DNA of 63,592 nucleotides from CAYZXU01 sp964482535 (GCA_964482535.1 CAYZXU010000001.1:1-63592), one strand, 5' to 3'; counted from the first letter of the stretch, positions 25,786-35,068 are shown. Program-made: numbers and translations. The notes: generated by a model not told the origin, from the sequence alone.

Positions 25786-27075
25786 TACACTAAACCCTTA
25801 TTTTTAATAATTTTATTATAAAACGCTAAAACATTCTCTGCCTGCAGAGCCGTTGAAAACCTTTGTTGAGCAGTTTTGTATGCCATGTCTGCCATCTGCT
25901 TTAATCCCCCGGGATCTTCAATCATCTCTGAAAGAATATTTGCCAGGCTCTCTGAATTAGGCTCCATTAAACGACCTGTTATACGGTCATCAATAAGCTT
26001 AGGCAAAAAGCCTGTTTCAGGGGCTATCACAGGCAAACCAGAAGCCATGGCTTCTCTGACAGTACGGCATGTTTTGTCGGTTCCAGGCACCGGATACACA
26101 AGAACATCCATTGCATGATATGCCGCCACAAGGCGCTCTCCACGGCAATACCCAGGCAGCACTACTTTATTTAAAATACCCATCTCTTCTGCGGGCTGCA
26201 AAACCACCTCCTGCAAAGCCCCATCACGACCATGGCCAATTAGAAAAAGACGCAGCTTCGGGAATTTCTCAGCCAGCAGCTTGACAGCGCCCAAAGGGAT
26301 ATCAATTCTTCGGCTTTGACGTATCCTGCTGACCACACCCATAACAAAATGATCCTGATTCAAACCAAAATCTTCCCTTGTGGAGGGTGCTTCTTGCCCG
26401 GGTGAAAATCTAACCAGGTCTATTCCAGGTTCGGCAACAAGGATATTGTCCAAAGAAATACCGCTGTATTCAACAAGATCATCCCTGACTGTTTCATCAA
26501 TTATAATAAACCCGTCTGTCCTGCGTTTATATAAAAATTTTGTTCTAAAATCCTTTTCCGGTGCATAAAAATCATAACAGCTTCTTGAAATATAAGGGGG
26601 AGATTCTTTCCCCCTTGCAATACCTGCCAGAAGATGAGCATTTGCCATGTGGCAGTGAATAATATCCGGTTGAAAGTCTTCAATCAATTTTCGCAGTCTT
26701 TCTATGTCACGACGCAGGGAAAAAAGGCTGAAATGTTTAGGGAGATTCAGGCTTATAACATTTCTTAGCCCTTTTTTTACAGCGTAATGTTTAACATCAG
26801 ATCTCTGGTCATTAGATGTCTGGTCATTCGATATTTGGNNNNNNNNNNNNNNNNNNNNNNNNNNNNNNNNNNNNNNNNNNNNNNNNNNNNNNNNNNNNNN
26901 NNNNNNNNNNNNNNNNNNNNNNNNNNNNNNNNNNNNNNTGGTCATTCGATATTTGGCCGCATGCAAAAAGTATATCCGCTCCAAGTAAACTTTGTGCCAG
27001 GGCAAGATCAACCGAAGGCTCGGAACATTCCGTCCACTTCCAGTTGCTTAGAAGGTGCAAAATTTTTATATTCAT
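25785..27075 (-). CDS. Family 4 glycosyltransferase interrupted by an assembly gap in a tandem repeat
   Basis: The C-terminal part has DGFIIIDETVRDDL, IDLVRFSPGQ, VMGVVSRIRQSRRIDIP, YPVPGTDKTCRTVREAMASGLPVIAPETG (GT4 donor site). The N-terminal part, MNIKILHLLSNWKWTECSEPS to GADILFACG, lies on the far side of 100 N in another apparent frame. Because 100 N is a placeholder, the true gene probably joins the two. The gap sits in a repeat coding for SNDQ units, and the same 18-bp word abuts both edges. The ATG at 27075 is preferred. A 79-bp near-copy of this 5' end occurs at 28035-28113. Confidence 0.75.
26839..26938. other. Assembly gap (100 N)
   Basis: Exactly 100 undetermined bases, the usual placeholder for a gap of unknown size. 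TGGTCATTCGATATTTGG precedes it and follows it, so a short tandem repeat was probably collapsed or left unresolved. Confidence 0.98.
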
Positions 27076-27350
27076 AAAAGGCTGTCTGTTCAATTCCACT
27101 AAGGTTACAGAATGATCAATCATGCTGTTTAATTTAAAAACTGTAATATCAGTTTATTCAGGCCTGTTTTTACGCATCATCATAAGTAAATGTCAACATT
27201 GGAAAAAATAGAAAATATTATCTTAAGCTTTTTAAATAAAAAATTTAATCATTGAATTTTTTTTCATGTAATGATAAAAAAAACAGATAGTTATTCTTTT
27301 CAATAAAATTTTTGATAAAATAAAAAACATGTCTGTTCCTGCCTAACCTT

Positions 27351-27950
27351 ATGAAAATATTTAATATCGGCTTAAACAAAACAGCGACAATGTCTTTAAA
27401 CAGAATTTTGCAAAATATTGGGTTAAGTACCCTTCATGACCCGAAAACATTTACTTTAAAAGTTTATAAATCGATGCGCAAGAAGAAACATATACTTAAG
27501 TATTTTAAAAATATAGATTTTTTTTCAGATCTTTTTTTCGCTTCAAATGTAGCAGGATGTGATAACTACCTGGTGTCCAACAATTTTCGCGAAGACGTAA
27601 TAAAAAAAATTGTATATGATGTGCCTGATGCAAAATTTATTATAACTAAAAGAGATCTGGAGCCCTGGCTGGCGTCAAGGGAGGCTCATGTTAGAAGAAA
27701 TCATGCAAGACCCAATTATTCAAAAAGAAAAAAATATATCTGGCTGGATATTGACAGGGAGCAATGGATTAATGAATACAAAAAACATTATGAATTTATA
27801 GAAAATTTCTTTGATAAACCGGAAGTGCTATATCTGGATATATGCGCTGGGGACAACCCTTCAAAATTATACGATTTTCTAAAAATAAAAGATGTGCTAA
27901 CTGAAAATTTTCCAACTGTAAACAGATACAGGCAGTTAGGAGGCAAGTAA
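27351..27950 (+). CDS. Sulfotransferase-family protein
   Basis: This 199-residue protein begins MKIFNIGLNKTATMSLNRIL, a PAPS 5'-phosphosulfate loop of the type found in the sulfotransferase group with a GLxKTGTTSL motif. A later AKFIITKRDLEPWLASREAH matches the 3'-phosphate-binding region. It probably transfers sulfate from PAPS to a glycan or lipid. It faces away from the minus-strand glycosyltransferase operon. Low GC and no ribosome-binding site of note precede the ATG. Confidence 0.75.
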   Translation: MKIFNIGLNKTATMSLNRILQNIGLSTLHDPKTFTLKVYKSMRKKKHILKYFKNIDFFSDLFFASNVAGCDNYLVSNNFREDVIKKIVYDVPDAKFIITKRDLEPWLASREAHVRRNHARPNYSKRKKYIWLDIDREQWINEYKKHYEFIENFFDKPEVLYLDICAGDNPSKLYDFLKIKDVLTENFPTVNRYRQLGGK

Positions 27951-27970
27951 AAATAAGTTATTTTTACTTG
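27944..27970 (+). terminator. AT-rich inverted repeat at the end of the sulfotransferase gene
   Basis: CAAGTAAAAATA (27944-27955), AGT, then TATTTTTACTTG (27959-27970) is a perfect 12-bp inverted repeat that contains the stop codon. It could form a hairpin with a U-rich arm, but there is no following T run, so its role as a terminator is uncertain. Confidence 0.4.
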
Positions 27971-28034
27971 ACGACTTAGTGCCTGAACAAAACTAAAACG
28001 ACTTTGTCTGACATTATATATTTAACAGTATAAT

Positions 28035-28113
28035 AGGGCAAGATAAACTGAAGGCTCGGAGCATTCCGTCCACTTCCAGTTGCTTAGAAGGTGCAAAATT
28101 TTTATATTCATAA
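28035..28113 (-). pseudogene. 79-bp duplicated 5' end of the glycosyltransferase gene
   Basis: This stretch matches 26999-27077 at 76 of 79 positions (differences at three bases). On the minus strand it again encodes MNIKILHLLSNWKWTECS and onward, then runs into unrelated sequence. It is a recent partial duplication, or the scar of a second homologous gene. It lies in the 309-bp space between two sulfotransferase genes, which otherwise holds AT-rich DNA and one inverted repeat. Confidence 0.85.
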
Positions 28114-28137
28114 CAATACAGCTTTAATAATTTAAAG

Positions 28138-28164
28138 ATATCAACTTGATTTTACTTTTAAAAA
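28138..28164 (+). promoter_or_regulatory. Shared upstream element, copy 1
   Basis: This 27-bp stretch matches 31235-31261 at 25 of 27 positions. It contains the perfect inverted repeat ATCAA-C-TTGAT (28140-28150). It lies about 96 bp before the sulfotransferase at 28260, and a TTCCAAGGTTG word follows later in both upstream regions. A common regulator is possible. Confidence 0.45.
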
Positions 28165-28259
28165 CAGATACAAAAACATCAACTTAATTTTATTTTTTCC
28201 AAGGTTGTTTTTATTAAATTTAATTAACAGACATTATCATTTTTAAGGCTCAAAAGACA

Positions 28260-29054
28260 ATGATTGGATTTGTACATATTCCAAAAACAGCCGGCACCAC
28301 TGTAAAGTTCATACTGCGCAATTCGATAGGTTTAAAACACTGCGATGTCAAAACAAAAAATCCTGATGGCATCTTATCTGATAAAGATTTAAATTTTGCA
28401 AAAAAAATCTTTTTCTGGGGGCTCAACAGTATTGCAGGTCATTCCTTAATTAGCCCAGCTACAAATATTTCCAGGTCTGTACAATACTTCACATTCATCA
28501 GGGAACCTGCACAAAGATGCGCTTCTCATTACCAGCATACAAAGCGGGCAATGAAAAGAAAAGGCAATGATATCAGCTTTAAAGAATTTATAAAAAATGA
28601 AAACATGCAAAATGTCCAGGTCAAACAGATTGCAGGCGGGCTGGATATAGAAAAAGCCATAGCTGAGTTGAAAACAAAATATCTTTTCGTAGGGCTTACA
28701 GAACGTTTTGGCGAATCTATGCAGATATTACAAACTTTATGTCCGTATAAAATGGATTTGCGTCACAAAAAACTGCATGTGGCTAAAGATAATGCTGCAA
28801 AAAAAGATGCACTTGAAAATCCTGCCAACCTCAAACTTTTAAAAAAAAATAATGCTATGGATCAAAAGCTTTACGAATTTGTGAAAGATGTAATATATCC
28901 AGCTCAACTGAAAAAAGCAGGCATGCTTAACACAGTGACCAATGTAAAAGAAGAAAAATCAAATTTTTACCCATATAAATATAAGCTTGCCAGAGCATAT
29001 AATCAGGCGATATACAGATCATTAATGAAAATGGGAAAACGCTATACCCGTTAA
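28260..29054 (+). CDS. Sulfotransferase-family protein (HIPKTAGTT type)
   Basis: This 264-residue protein begins MIGFVHIPKTAGTTVKFILR, the PAPS-binding loop of the heparan-sulfate/chondroitin-type Sulfotransfer_2 group, and has YFTFIREPAQRCASHYQH, the 3'-phosphate site. It also has LFVGLTERFGESMQIL, typical of that group. It is expected to sulfate a surface glycan. It is different in sequence from the other two sulfotransferase-like proteins of the locus. Confidence 0.85.
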   Translation: MIGFVHIPKTAGTTVKFILRNSIGLKHCDVKTKNPDGILSDKDLNFAKKIFFWGLNSIAGHSLISPATNISRSVQYFTFIREPAQRCASHYQHTKRAMKRKGNDISFKEFIKNENMQNVQVKQIAGGLDIEKAIAELKTKYLFVGLTERFGESMQILQTLCPYKMDLRHKKLHVAKDNAAKKDALENPANLKLLKKNNAMDQKLYEFVKDVIYPAQLKKAGMLNTVTNVKEEKSNFYPYKYKLARAYNQAIYRSLMKMGKRYTR

Positions 29055-29122
29055 AAAAACTCTTCACCTGCATTTTTTATTATAAATTTTTTTGTAGCCG
29101 ATCTGTATCATTTAAAAAAATA

Positions 29123-29941
29123 TCACAATTTATCCTCATAGCGCTCAAAAAAGACAGGGTCTTCTGAGCGTATATGGGAAATTGTCTCACGGTCAAGCTG
29201 TTCTTTCCATTTAAAATTTGCGCTTTTAAGATCAAGGGGAATTGTTGAAACAAACTCGGAACACCAGGCAAGGTCACACTGCTCTGCAAGCCTTTTTATT
29301 GTAATTAAAGGCTCCTTGCAGAGTTCTTCATAGGATAGGCTAAAAAAACGGCCATTGTACTGCACAGATTCATTCTCTATTGTTTTAGTTACAACCTGAA
29401 ATATTCTGGCGGATGCCTCAACATGAGACAGGCTGCCCATCTGACTCCTACCTGGTATATAAACACCAAACCACTTATTATTTTTCTTCTCCCTTATTAA
29501 TTTTCTTTTAACAGTAGAACTTACAACTGCGCGCCAGTCACGCTTCATATGAATGAAGACAGCTCCGGGAAAAACCTTATCAAGCCACGACAGGCGCAGT
29601 GACAAACGAGGATATTTGGCCAAAAAGCGCTTTGCTCCTCTGAGCTTTAAAACTTTTTCAATAAGATTCTGATAATAAGAAATAATTTCAGGGCTGGCAT
29701 TACTTGCGTCCATGACATCCGTATCGCAATATTTGGATAGATCCCAAATCTTCTGGGCTTCCATTGGCATGTCCCCTTTCATGGAACGTGTTAAAAGATG
29801 AGCAATTCCTGGCGATTTTGGGAATCTTTTATTTAACCGATTAAAATATCCAGCATCAGGATGCCTTGCCAGTATCTCGTATAAGAGAGTAGTCCCGCTC
29901 CTGTGAGGACCTATTATAAATATCGGCCTGTCAATATTCAT
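29123..29941 (-). CDS. Sulfotransferase-family protein (Sulfotransfer_3 type)
   Basis: This 272-residue protein begins with IFIIGPHRSGTTLLYEILARHP, the PAPS loop of the Sulfotransfer_3 group, and has VFIHMKRDWRAVVSSTVKRK as the 3'-phosphate site. It is followed by a heptosyltransferase-like gene upstream on the same strand (18 bp gap), so the pair is probably cotranscribed. The acceptor is unknown. Confidence 0.83.
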   Translation of the reverse strand: MNIDRPIFIIGPHRSGTTLLYEILARHPDAGYFNRLNKRFPKSPGIAHLLTRSMKGDMPMEAQKIWDLSKYCDTDVMDASNASPEIISYYQNLIEKVLKLRGAKRFLAKYPRLSLRLSWLDKVFPGAVFIHMKRDWRAVVSSTVKRKLIREKKNNKWFGVYIPGRSQMGSLSHVEASARIFQVVTKTIENESVQYNGRFFSLSYEELCKEPLITIKRLAEQCDLAWCSEFVSTIPLDLKSANFKWKEQLDRETISHIRSEDPVFFERYEDKL

Positions 29942-29959
29942 ATATAAACATCTCCTCTA

Positions 29960-31054
29960 TTATTTTTTTGAATAATTTGTCATCATGGTAACAAATGCCT
30001 GATAAACCTCGTCAACAGATATCTGCTTCATACATTCTACAGATTTACATTTTCTGTTTCTGCATGGACTGCAGGCAAGATTTTTTCTTATAATTATATT
30101 CATCTTATTCCCATAGGGAGCATTTATAACAGGATCTGTGGGCCCAAATATTGCGAGCACCGGCAAGCCGGATAATGCCGCTATATGCATGGGAGCGGTA
30201 TCTCCGCCTATGTACAGGTCGCATCTTTTTATTAACTCGGCAAGTTGACGCAGGTTCTGTGTTCTGCATGCTATAACAGGCTTCTGCTCCATACTGCCGG
30301 CTATCTCCAAAACAGTTTCATGCTCATCAGGCCCCCATGTGAGTATTACGGCTGCATTATGCTTTTTTATAATCCTGTCGGCAAGTTTTGCATATTTTGC
30401 TGTACTCCAGCGTTTATAACCTGTTTTTATACTGCTTCCGGGATGCAGCGCAATAAAAGGTTTATGCTGGATATTTATACTGTTTTTAAAAAATGCATCT
30501 ATTCTTTTTTGATCTTCGTCAAAAACAGAAAAAACAGCCCTGGTTCTGTTTATGTCGGGCTTAAAACCTTTACACAGCCTGTCCACTAAAAGCATATTCT
30601 TTTCAACACGATTTATTCTATGATCAGGAAGGGCGACCCTGTTATTATTAAATAAAAAATTCAACTCTTTGGAAAATCTGCGAGTGAAGCCGAATCTTTT
30701 TTTTGCCCCTGTTAAAAAACCTATTATTCCGCTTTTAATAATACCATGAAAATCAAGGACAATATCAAACTTTTTCCCTTTAAGTTCCTTGAGGAAAAAA
30801 AATATTTCATTTAAAGTTTTAAAAAAAGTTGCAGGTTTAATAAGCCCTTTCTGCCATTTAATTCTTTTGAAGAGTATAACTTCATCTATTTGTGGATGGT
30901 CCTTTAAAATCGACTCTGACTGTTCTTCCACAATCCAGGCAATATAATTATCCTTATTGGCAGTTTTAAAGGCATTTAATGCAGGCAATGTTCTGATAAC
31001 ATCTCCGATTGCGCCAAGTCTGACAAACAATATTTTTTGCTTTTTTATCGACAT
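29960..31054 (-). CDS. Family 9 glycosyltransferase (heptosyltransferase-like)
   Basis: This 364-residue protein has the GT9 N-terminus KILFVRLGAIGDVIRTLPAL, then IDEVILFKRIKWQ, and the donor site ALHPGSSIKTGYKRW and later YIGGDTAPMHIAALSGLPVLAIFGPTDP. Members add heptose to LPS inner core. The C-terminus carries CSPCRNRKCKSVECMKQI, a Cys-rich tail also seen in many heptosyltransferases. Confidence 0.9.
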   Translation of the reverse strand: MSIKKQKILFVRLGAIGDVIRTLPALNAFKTANKDNYIAWIVEEQSESILKDHPQIDEVILFKRIKWQKGLIKPATFFKTLNEIFFFLKELKGKKFDIVLDFHGIIKSGIIGFLTGAKKRFGFTRRFSKELNFLFNNNRVALPDHRINRVEKNMLLVDRLCKGFKPDINRTRAVFSVFDEDQKRIDAFFKNSINIQHKPFIALHPGSSIKTGYKRWSTAKYAKLADRIIKKHNAAVILTWGPDEHETVLEIAGSMEQKPVIACRTQNLRQLAELIKRCDLYIGGDTAPMHIAALSGLPVLAIFGPTDPVINAPYGNKMNIIIRKNLACSPCRNRKCKSVECMKQISVDEVYQAFVTMMTNYSKK

Positions 31055-31234
31055 TAATTGGATATTTTATAACTACTTTTTATTATTCCACAAATTAAAT
31101 AAAGATTTTGAAAATTATACAAAATATAGTATATGAATAATATTATTATACCATATGAGGCATTTGCAGAGCGGCAGACTCAAATGAAAATCCTCGAACC
31201 ACAAAAATTTAATAATCTATAACAAATTAAAAAA

Positions 31235-31261
31235 ATATCAAGTTGATTTTAATTTTAAAAA
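31235..31261 (+). promoter_or_regulatory. Shared upstream element, copy 2
   Basis: This is the second copy of the 27-bp element at 28138-28164 (25 of 27 identical), with the inverted repeat ATCAA-G-TTGAT (31237-31247). It lies about 50 bp before the Kdo-kinase-like gene at 31311, followed by TTCCAAAGGTTG. Confidence 0.45.
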
Positions 31262-31310
31262 ATGAGCATAAGGTGTCATCTTATGATGTTAATCTTCCAA
31301 AGGTTGATAG

Positions 31311-32213
31311 ATGAATTATAAAAATAAAAAAATTCCTTGTTCCTTTACTTTTCTAAAAAAAGGAAACCTCTTAATATTAATAAGAAAAACCTATAAAGAT
31401 CTGCTTATTAAACAGGGCATTGAAAATCCTGACAAGTTAATAAGGGAAGATAAAAGTACCGAATATTTTCAGGGAAGGCACCTTACACCCTCAGTTTTAA
31501 TAAGGGGAACCAAAAATGAAAGAATGGTGGTCAGGCATTATATGCGTGGAGGTTTTGTACGTTTAATAAGCAGGGACGTTTTTTTGGGAAGGTTGAGGCC
31601 GTTAAATGAGCTGATAGTCAGCGAAGAAGCCTTGGGCAGGGGAGTCCCCACCTCTGAAATTCTTGCTGTGCTGCAACATAAATTTTTTGGCTGGTGGTAC
31701 AGAGCTGATATGGTTTCAAAGCAGATTCAAGGAGGGGTCGATTTAATAACCTGTTTTAAAAATATCGAAAAAAAACCCTATGAAAAACCTGGTAAAAAAA
31801 AATTAAAAGAAAAAAGAGAGCTTATATATCTCGTTGCAGGGGCAATCAACAAGATGCACCAGGCAAATATTTATCATGCAGACCTTCATCCAAAAAATAT
31901 TCTTATACAAAATCAAAATTCCGGACAAAATAAAGCATATATAATAGATTTCGATAAATCATCAATCAAAAAAAAAATAAGTTACAAACAGAAAACTAAA
32001 AATCTTTACAGATTTCATCGTTCAATTGAAAAAACAGAAAAAAAAGGACTTTATTTCACCAGAACCGACCAGTATAGATTTTTTAAACATTATTTAAATG
32101 ATGACAAAAACCTTAAGGCTGCCGCCATTAATTATCTTAAAGGATACGGGGCACACAGAAAAATTCACAGGCTCGGAAGGTATATAGCTAATCTGTTTTT
32201 TAAAAAGGATTAA
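31311..32213 (+). CDS. 3-deoxy-D-manno-octulosonic acid (Kdo) kinase-like protein
   Basis: This 300-residue protein resembles KdkA. Landmarks are VVRHYMRGGFVRLISRDVFLG, RPLNELIVSEEALGRGVPTSEILA, the ADMVSKQI segment, the catalytic loop YHADLHPKNILIQ and the metal site AYIIDFDKS. It would phosphorylate the Kdo residue of the LPS core using ATP. It is followed by an overlapping lipoprotein gene (shared ATGA-like junction TTAATGACC). Confidence 0.87.
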   Translation: MNYKNKKIPCSFTFLKKGNLLILIRKTYKDLLIKQGIENPDKLIREDKSTEYFQGRHLTPSVLIRGTKNERMVVRHYMRGGFVRLISRDVFLGRLRPLNELIVSEEALGRGVPTSEILAVLQHKFFGWWYRADMVSKQIQGGVDLITCFKNIEKKPYEKPGKKKLKEKRELIYLVAGAINKMHQANIYHADLHPKNILIQNQNSGQNKAYIIDFDKSSIKKKISYKQKTKNLYRFHRSIEKTEKKGLYFTRTDQYRFFKHYLNDDKNLKAAAINYLKGYGAHRKIHRLGRYIANLFFKKD

Positions 32214-32770
32214 TGACCATGGATTTAAGCCTGAAAAATGGAATAAAACTGAGCATAATTTTGGCATTCGCGATTCTTTTTATTTCAGGATGTGCACAAC
32301 ATAAGGTGGTTCGCAAAATGGAGGCAACAGGATATTGCGGATGTTCAAAGTGCTGTGGATGGGAAAGGGGAAGCTGGAAATGTCTGAAGCTTGACTTCTG
32401 GAACCGCTATGTAAACTCCGGCAAAAGAAAGGGACAGAGCTACAGCGGCAAGACCGCAAGCGGGACAAAACCTCATGTGCCGCATCCTGGTCTTTTCTCC
32501 TCAGACAGCATAATACATCCATGGATGATTCCTGTGAGGATTATTTTTTTTCCATGGCTTGCTCTTCCAGGAGATGGAACAATCGCGGCAGATACACGCT
32601 ATTACTCATTTGGAACGAGGTTTTATATTCCGGGCTATGGAAATGGAGTAGTGGAAGACCGTGGTTCCGCCATCAAAGGTTCAAACCGGCTTGATCTTTT
32701 TTTCAGCTCGCATCAAAAGGCTCTTAACTGGGGCAGAAAGAAGGTTAATGTAGAGATACTATCAAGATAA
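32213..32770 (+). CDS. 3D-domain lipoprotein
   Basis: This 185-residue protein has a lipoprotein signal ending LFISGC (Cys27 by count from the first Met), followed by KMEATGYCGCSKCCGWERGSW. The later TIAADTRYYSFGTRFYIPGYGNGVVEDRGSAIKGSNRLDLFFSSHQKALNWGRK is the 3D domain (three conserved Asp), related to the MltA/Rpf catalytic fold that cuts peptidoglycan. It shares a stop/start overlap with the kinase gene, suggesting cotranscription. Substrate unknown. Confidence 0.85.
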   Translation: MTMDLSLKNGIKLSIILAFAILFISGCAQHKVVRKMEATGYCGCSKCCGWERGSWKCLKLDFWNRYVNSGKRKGQSYSGKTASGTKPHVPHPGLFSSDSIIHPWMIPVRIIFFPWLALPGDGTIAADTRYYSFGTRFYIPGYGNGVVEDRGSAIKGSNRLDLFFSSHQKALNWGRKKVNVEILSR

Positions 32771-32841
32771 TATCAACTTTAAAATCCATCATGCAAAGTT
32801 TATTATACAATAAAGTTTTATACCATATACTGTGATATTTT

Positions 32842-32858
32842 TGTGGCAGGCTGCCACA
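32842..32858. promoter_or_regulatory. Palindrome between the lipoprotein and PilZ genes
   Basis: TGTGGCAG-G-CTGCCACA is a perfect 8-bp inverted repeat with one central base, 54 bp upstream of the PilZ-protein ATG. It is operator-like; a terminator is less likely because no T run follows on either strand in the right place. Confidence 0.4.
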
Positions 32859-32911
32859 TATTGTAGTTACGACTTATATTAAATAAAATTACTTAAGAGC
32901 TGATTTTAAAA

Positions 32912-35014
32912 ATGGATATAAATAAAATTGAAAAACACCTTGGGTCAGGCAAACAGGGTACAGATGCAGTAACAGAAAAAGAAAACCCGATGATTGGTAA
33001 AAACCGTTTTTTAAATACAGATGATAATAAAAACGGATTTGTATGCAAAAAAATTCTGATCAATGTTTTGAATAAAATTAATTTTAATGATGGAACCATC
33101 ATGGTTAATTTCAAGCATTCAAAAAACAACAGAATCATCTCCCGCAATGTTATTCCCCAACCCTGTTCAAATAATCAGATAGACTGCCTTTGGGCAGAAA
33201 ACAGCAAAAACGGTCAAAGTATGGACTGGTTCAAGTTCCATAATCTTTTTGTTACCAGCGGCAAAAAACTTCTTCTTGTGGAATCCAACCTTGTTAATAT
33301 AGGTCCAAAAGGGATAAGTATTCTTCTTCCTGATAAATGCGAAGAAATTGATATGAGAAAATCAAGAAGATATTCATGTCAGGGGGTTAATGCGCTCCTT
33401 ATTCAAAACAGCGCTCCCTTCTATGGTTTTTTAAAGGATTTCTGCACAGACTCTTTTTCCATTGAAGTTAATACCAACCATCCCCGGGGATTTCAATGGA
33501 TAAGATCTGAATCCCCTGTGACTGCTATATTTTCAAAAGATAAAGAGATTATATATTCAGGTGAATGCAAAATTAAAAGGCAGACATGCTGCCAGGATAA
33601 AATAACCCTTGTGCTGGAAGCATTTCAGCAGCAGGCAGAAAGATTTGAGTCTAAAGTATTCCGCAGCACCCGTCAAAGGCTCGTTCCTTCACCCGGTATT
33701 ATATTCAAACACCCTCTAACTCAAAAAACAGTTTTTTTAAAAATCATAGATCTTTCAGGCTCGGGCTTTTCAGTTGAAGAAGATATAGCCAGCTCGGTAC
33801 TACTGCCTGGAATGATTATACCTGAACTTGTAATAAGCTTTGGAAACAGCTTTAAAATAAAATGCAGGGCTCAAATAGTATATAGAAAAATAAACGATGA
33901 AGAGAAAAAAAGCGGCTCTGTGAGATGCGGCTTCGCTTTTCTTGATGTTAATATCAAAGAGCATATGAAACTTTTGTCAATTTTATATCAGGCAGAAGAG
34001 GAAAATGCCTATTTTTGTAATGATGTTGATATGGACAGCCTGTGGGAATTCTTCTTTGAATCGGGTTTTATTTATCCTGAAAAATATGATTTTTTCCATG
34101 CTAATAAGGAAAAAATCAAAGATACCTATAAAAAACTTTATACAAAACACCCTGATATAGCAAGATACTTTGTATACCAGGACAAGGGACGTATAATGGG
34201 CCATCTCTCAATGATGCGTTTTTATGAAAAATCATGGATGATACAGCACCATGCATCTAATCCTTCTGAATCAAAAAGGGCAGGGCTGGTTGTACTTAAC
34301 CAGATAGGACGATTTATAAATGATTCATATAACCTTTATAATGTGCACATGAATTTTGTTTTCTGTTATTTCAGGCCGGAAAACAGATTCCCTGAACGTG
34401 TTTTCGGAGGCGTTGCCAGGTCAATAAAAAATCCCAAGGGATGTTCCATAGACAGTTTTGCCTATCTGCACTATAACAGAACCGTTAATAAAACAGACAG
34501 ACTTTCAGCCGAATGGGAGCTCACGGAAACTAAAACTGAAGATCTCCTTGATCTTGAGATCTGTTATGAGCGTGAATCAGGCGGGCTTATTCTTGATGCC
34601 ATGGATCTAAAGCCTGAAGCCATAGGTTGCAATAATATTTCCAATGAATATAAAAAATTAGGGTTTAAAAGAGAAAAACAGCTTTTTTCCCTTAAAAAAG
34701 ACAACTTATTACTGGCATTGATTATGGCAAACAGTTCAGACATAGGCTTGAATGCCTCTGATTTGACAAACAGCCTGTCCTTCTTTGTTCTTGAGCCTGA
34801 TAAAATTTCAAAAAAACTCTTTTATTCCACTCTGCTTAGTCTGTCTTTAAAACTCGGCTTCGTGGAAAAACCCGTACTCTTATACCCCGTTGATTTTGCT
34901 GAAACCCATGATATCCCTTTTGAAAAAACATATAACCTGTGGATTCTGAAATCCCAATATACAGGAAAATATTTTAAATATTTGACCAGGCTCTTTAGAA
35001 CAGTTAAACCCTGA
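32912..35014 (+). CDS. PilZ-domain protein with a C-terminal acyltransferase-like half
   Basis: This is a 700-residue protein. Residues about 148-185 (RKSRRYSCQGVNALLI, then GFLKDFC) look like the start of one PilZ-like module. Residues about 243-290 (RSTRQRLVPSPGIIFKHP, then KIIDLSGSGFSVEED) form a second, with the RXXXR and D/NXSXXG motifs that bind cyclic di-GMP. From about residue 365 the protein resembles a GNAT-type fold (VYQDKGRIMGHLSMMRFYEKSW). No signal peptide is present, so it is cytoplasmic. A c-di-GMP-controlled acyl transfer is possible but inferred. Confidence 0.65.
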   Translation: MDINKIEKHLGSGKQGTDAVTEKENPMIGKNRFLNTDDNKNGFVCKKILINVLNKINFNDGTIMVNFKHSKNNRIISRNVIPQPCSNNQIDCLWAENSKNGQSMDWFKFHNLFVTSGKKLLLVESNLVNIGPKGISILLPDKCEEIDMRKSRRYSCQGVNALLIQNSAPFYGFLKDFCTDSFSIEVNTNHPRGFQWIRSESPVTAIFSKDKEIIYSGECKIKRQTCCQDKITLVLEAFQQQAERFESKVFRSTRQRLVPSPGIIFKHPLTQKTVFLKIIDLSGSGFSVEEDIASSVLLPGMIIPELVISFGNSFKIKCRAQIVYRKINDEEKKSGSVRCGFAFLDVNIKEHMKLLSILYQAEEENAYFCNDVDMDSLWEFFFESGFIYPEKYDFFHANKEKIKDTYKKLYTKHPDIARYFVYQDKGRIMGHLSMMRFYEKSWMIQHHASNPSESKRAGLVVLNQIGRFINDSYNLYNVHMNFVFCYFRPENRFPERVFGGVARSIKNPKGCSIDSFAYLHYNRTVNKTDRLSAEWELTETKTEDLLDLEICYERESGGLILDAMDLKPEAIGCNNISNEYKKLGFKREKQLFSLKKDNLLLALIMANSSDIGLNASDLTNSLSFFVLEPDKISKKLFYSTLLSLSLKLGFVEKPVLLYPVDFAETHDIPFEKTYNLWILKSQYTGKYFKYLTRLFRTVKP

Positions 35015-35068
35015 CCATAATTTTACAAACAGAATATATTTTCCGTCAACCGTTAACCGCCCTTTCCA

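Noticed and set aside
26787..27115. Open frames spanning the N gap on the plus strand
   Set aside because: They exist only because N is not a stop. The minus strand carries the glycosyltransferase.
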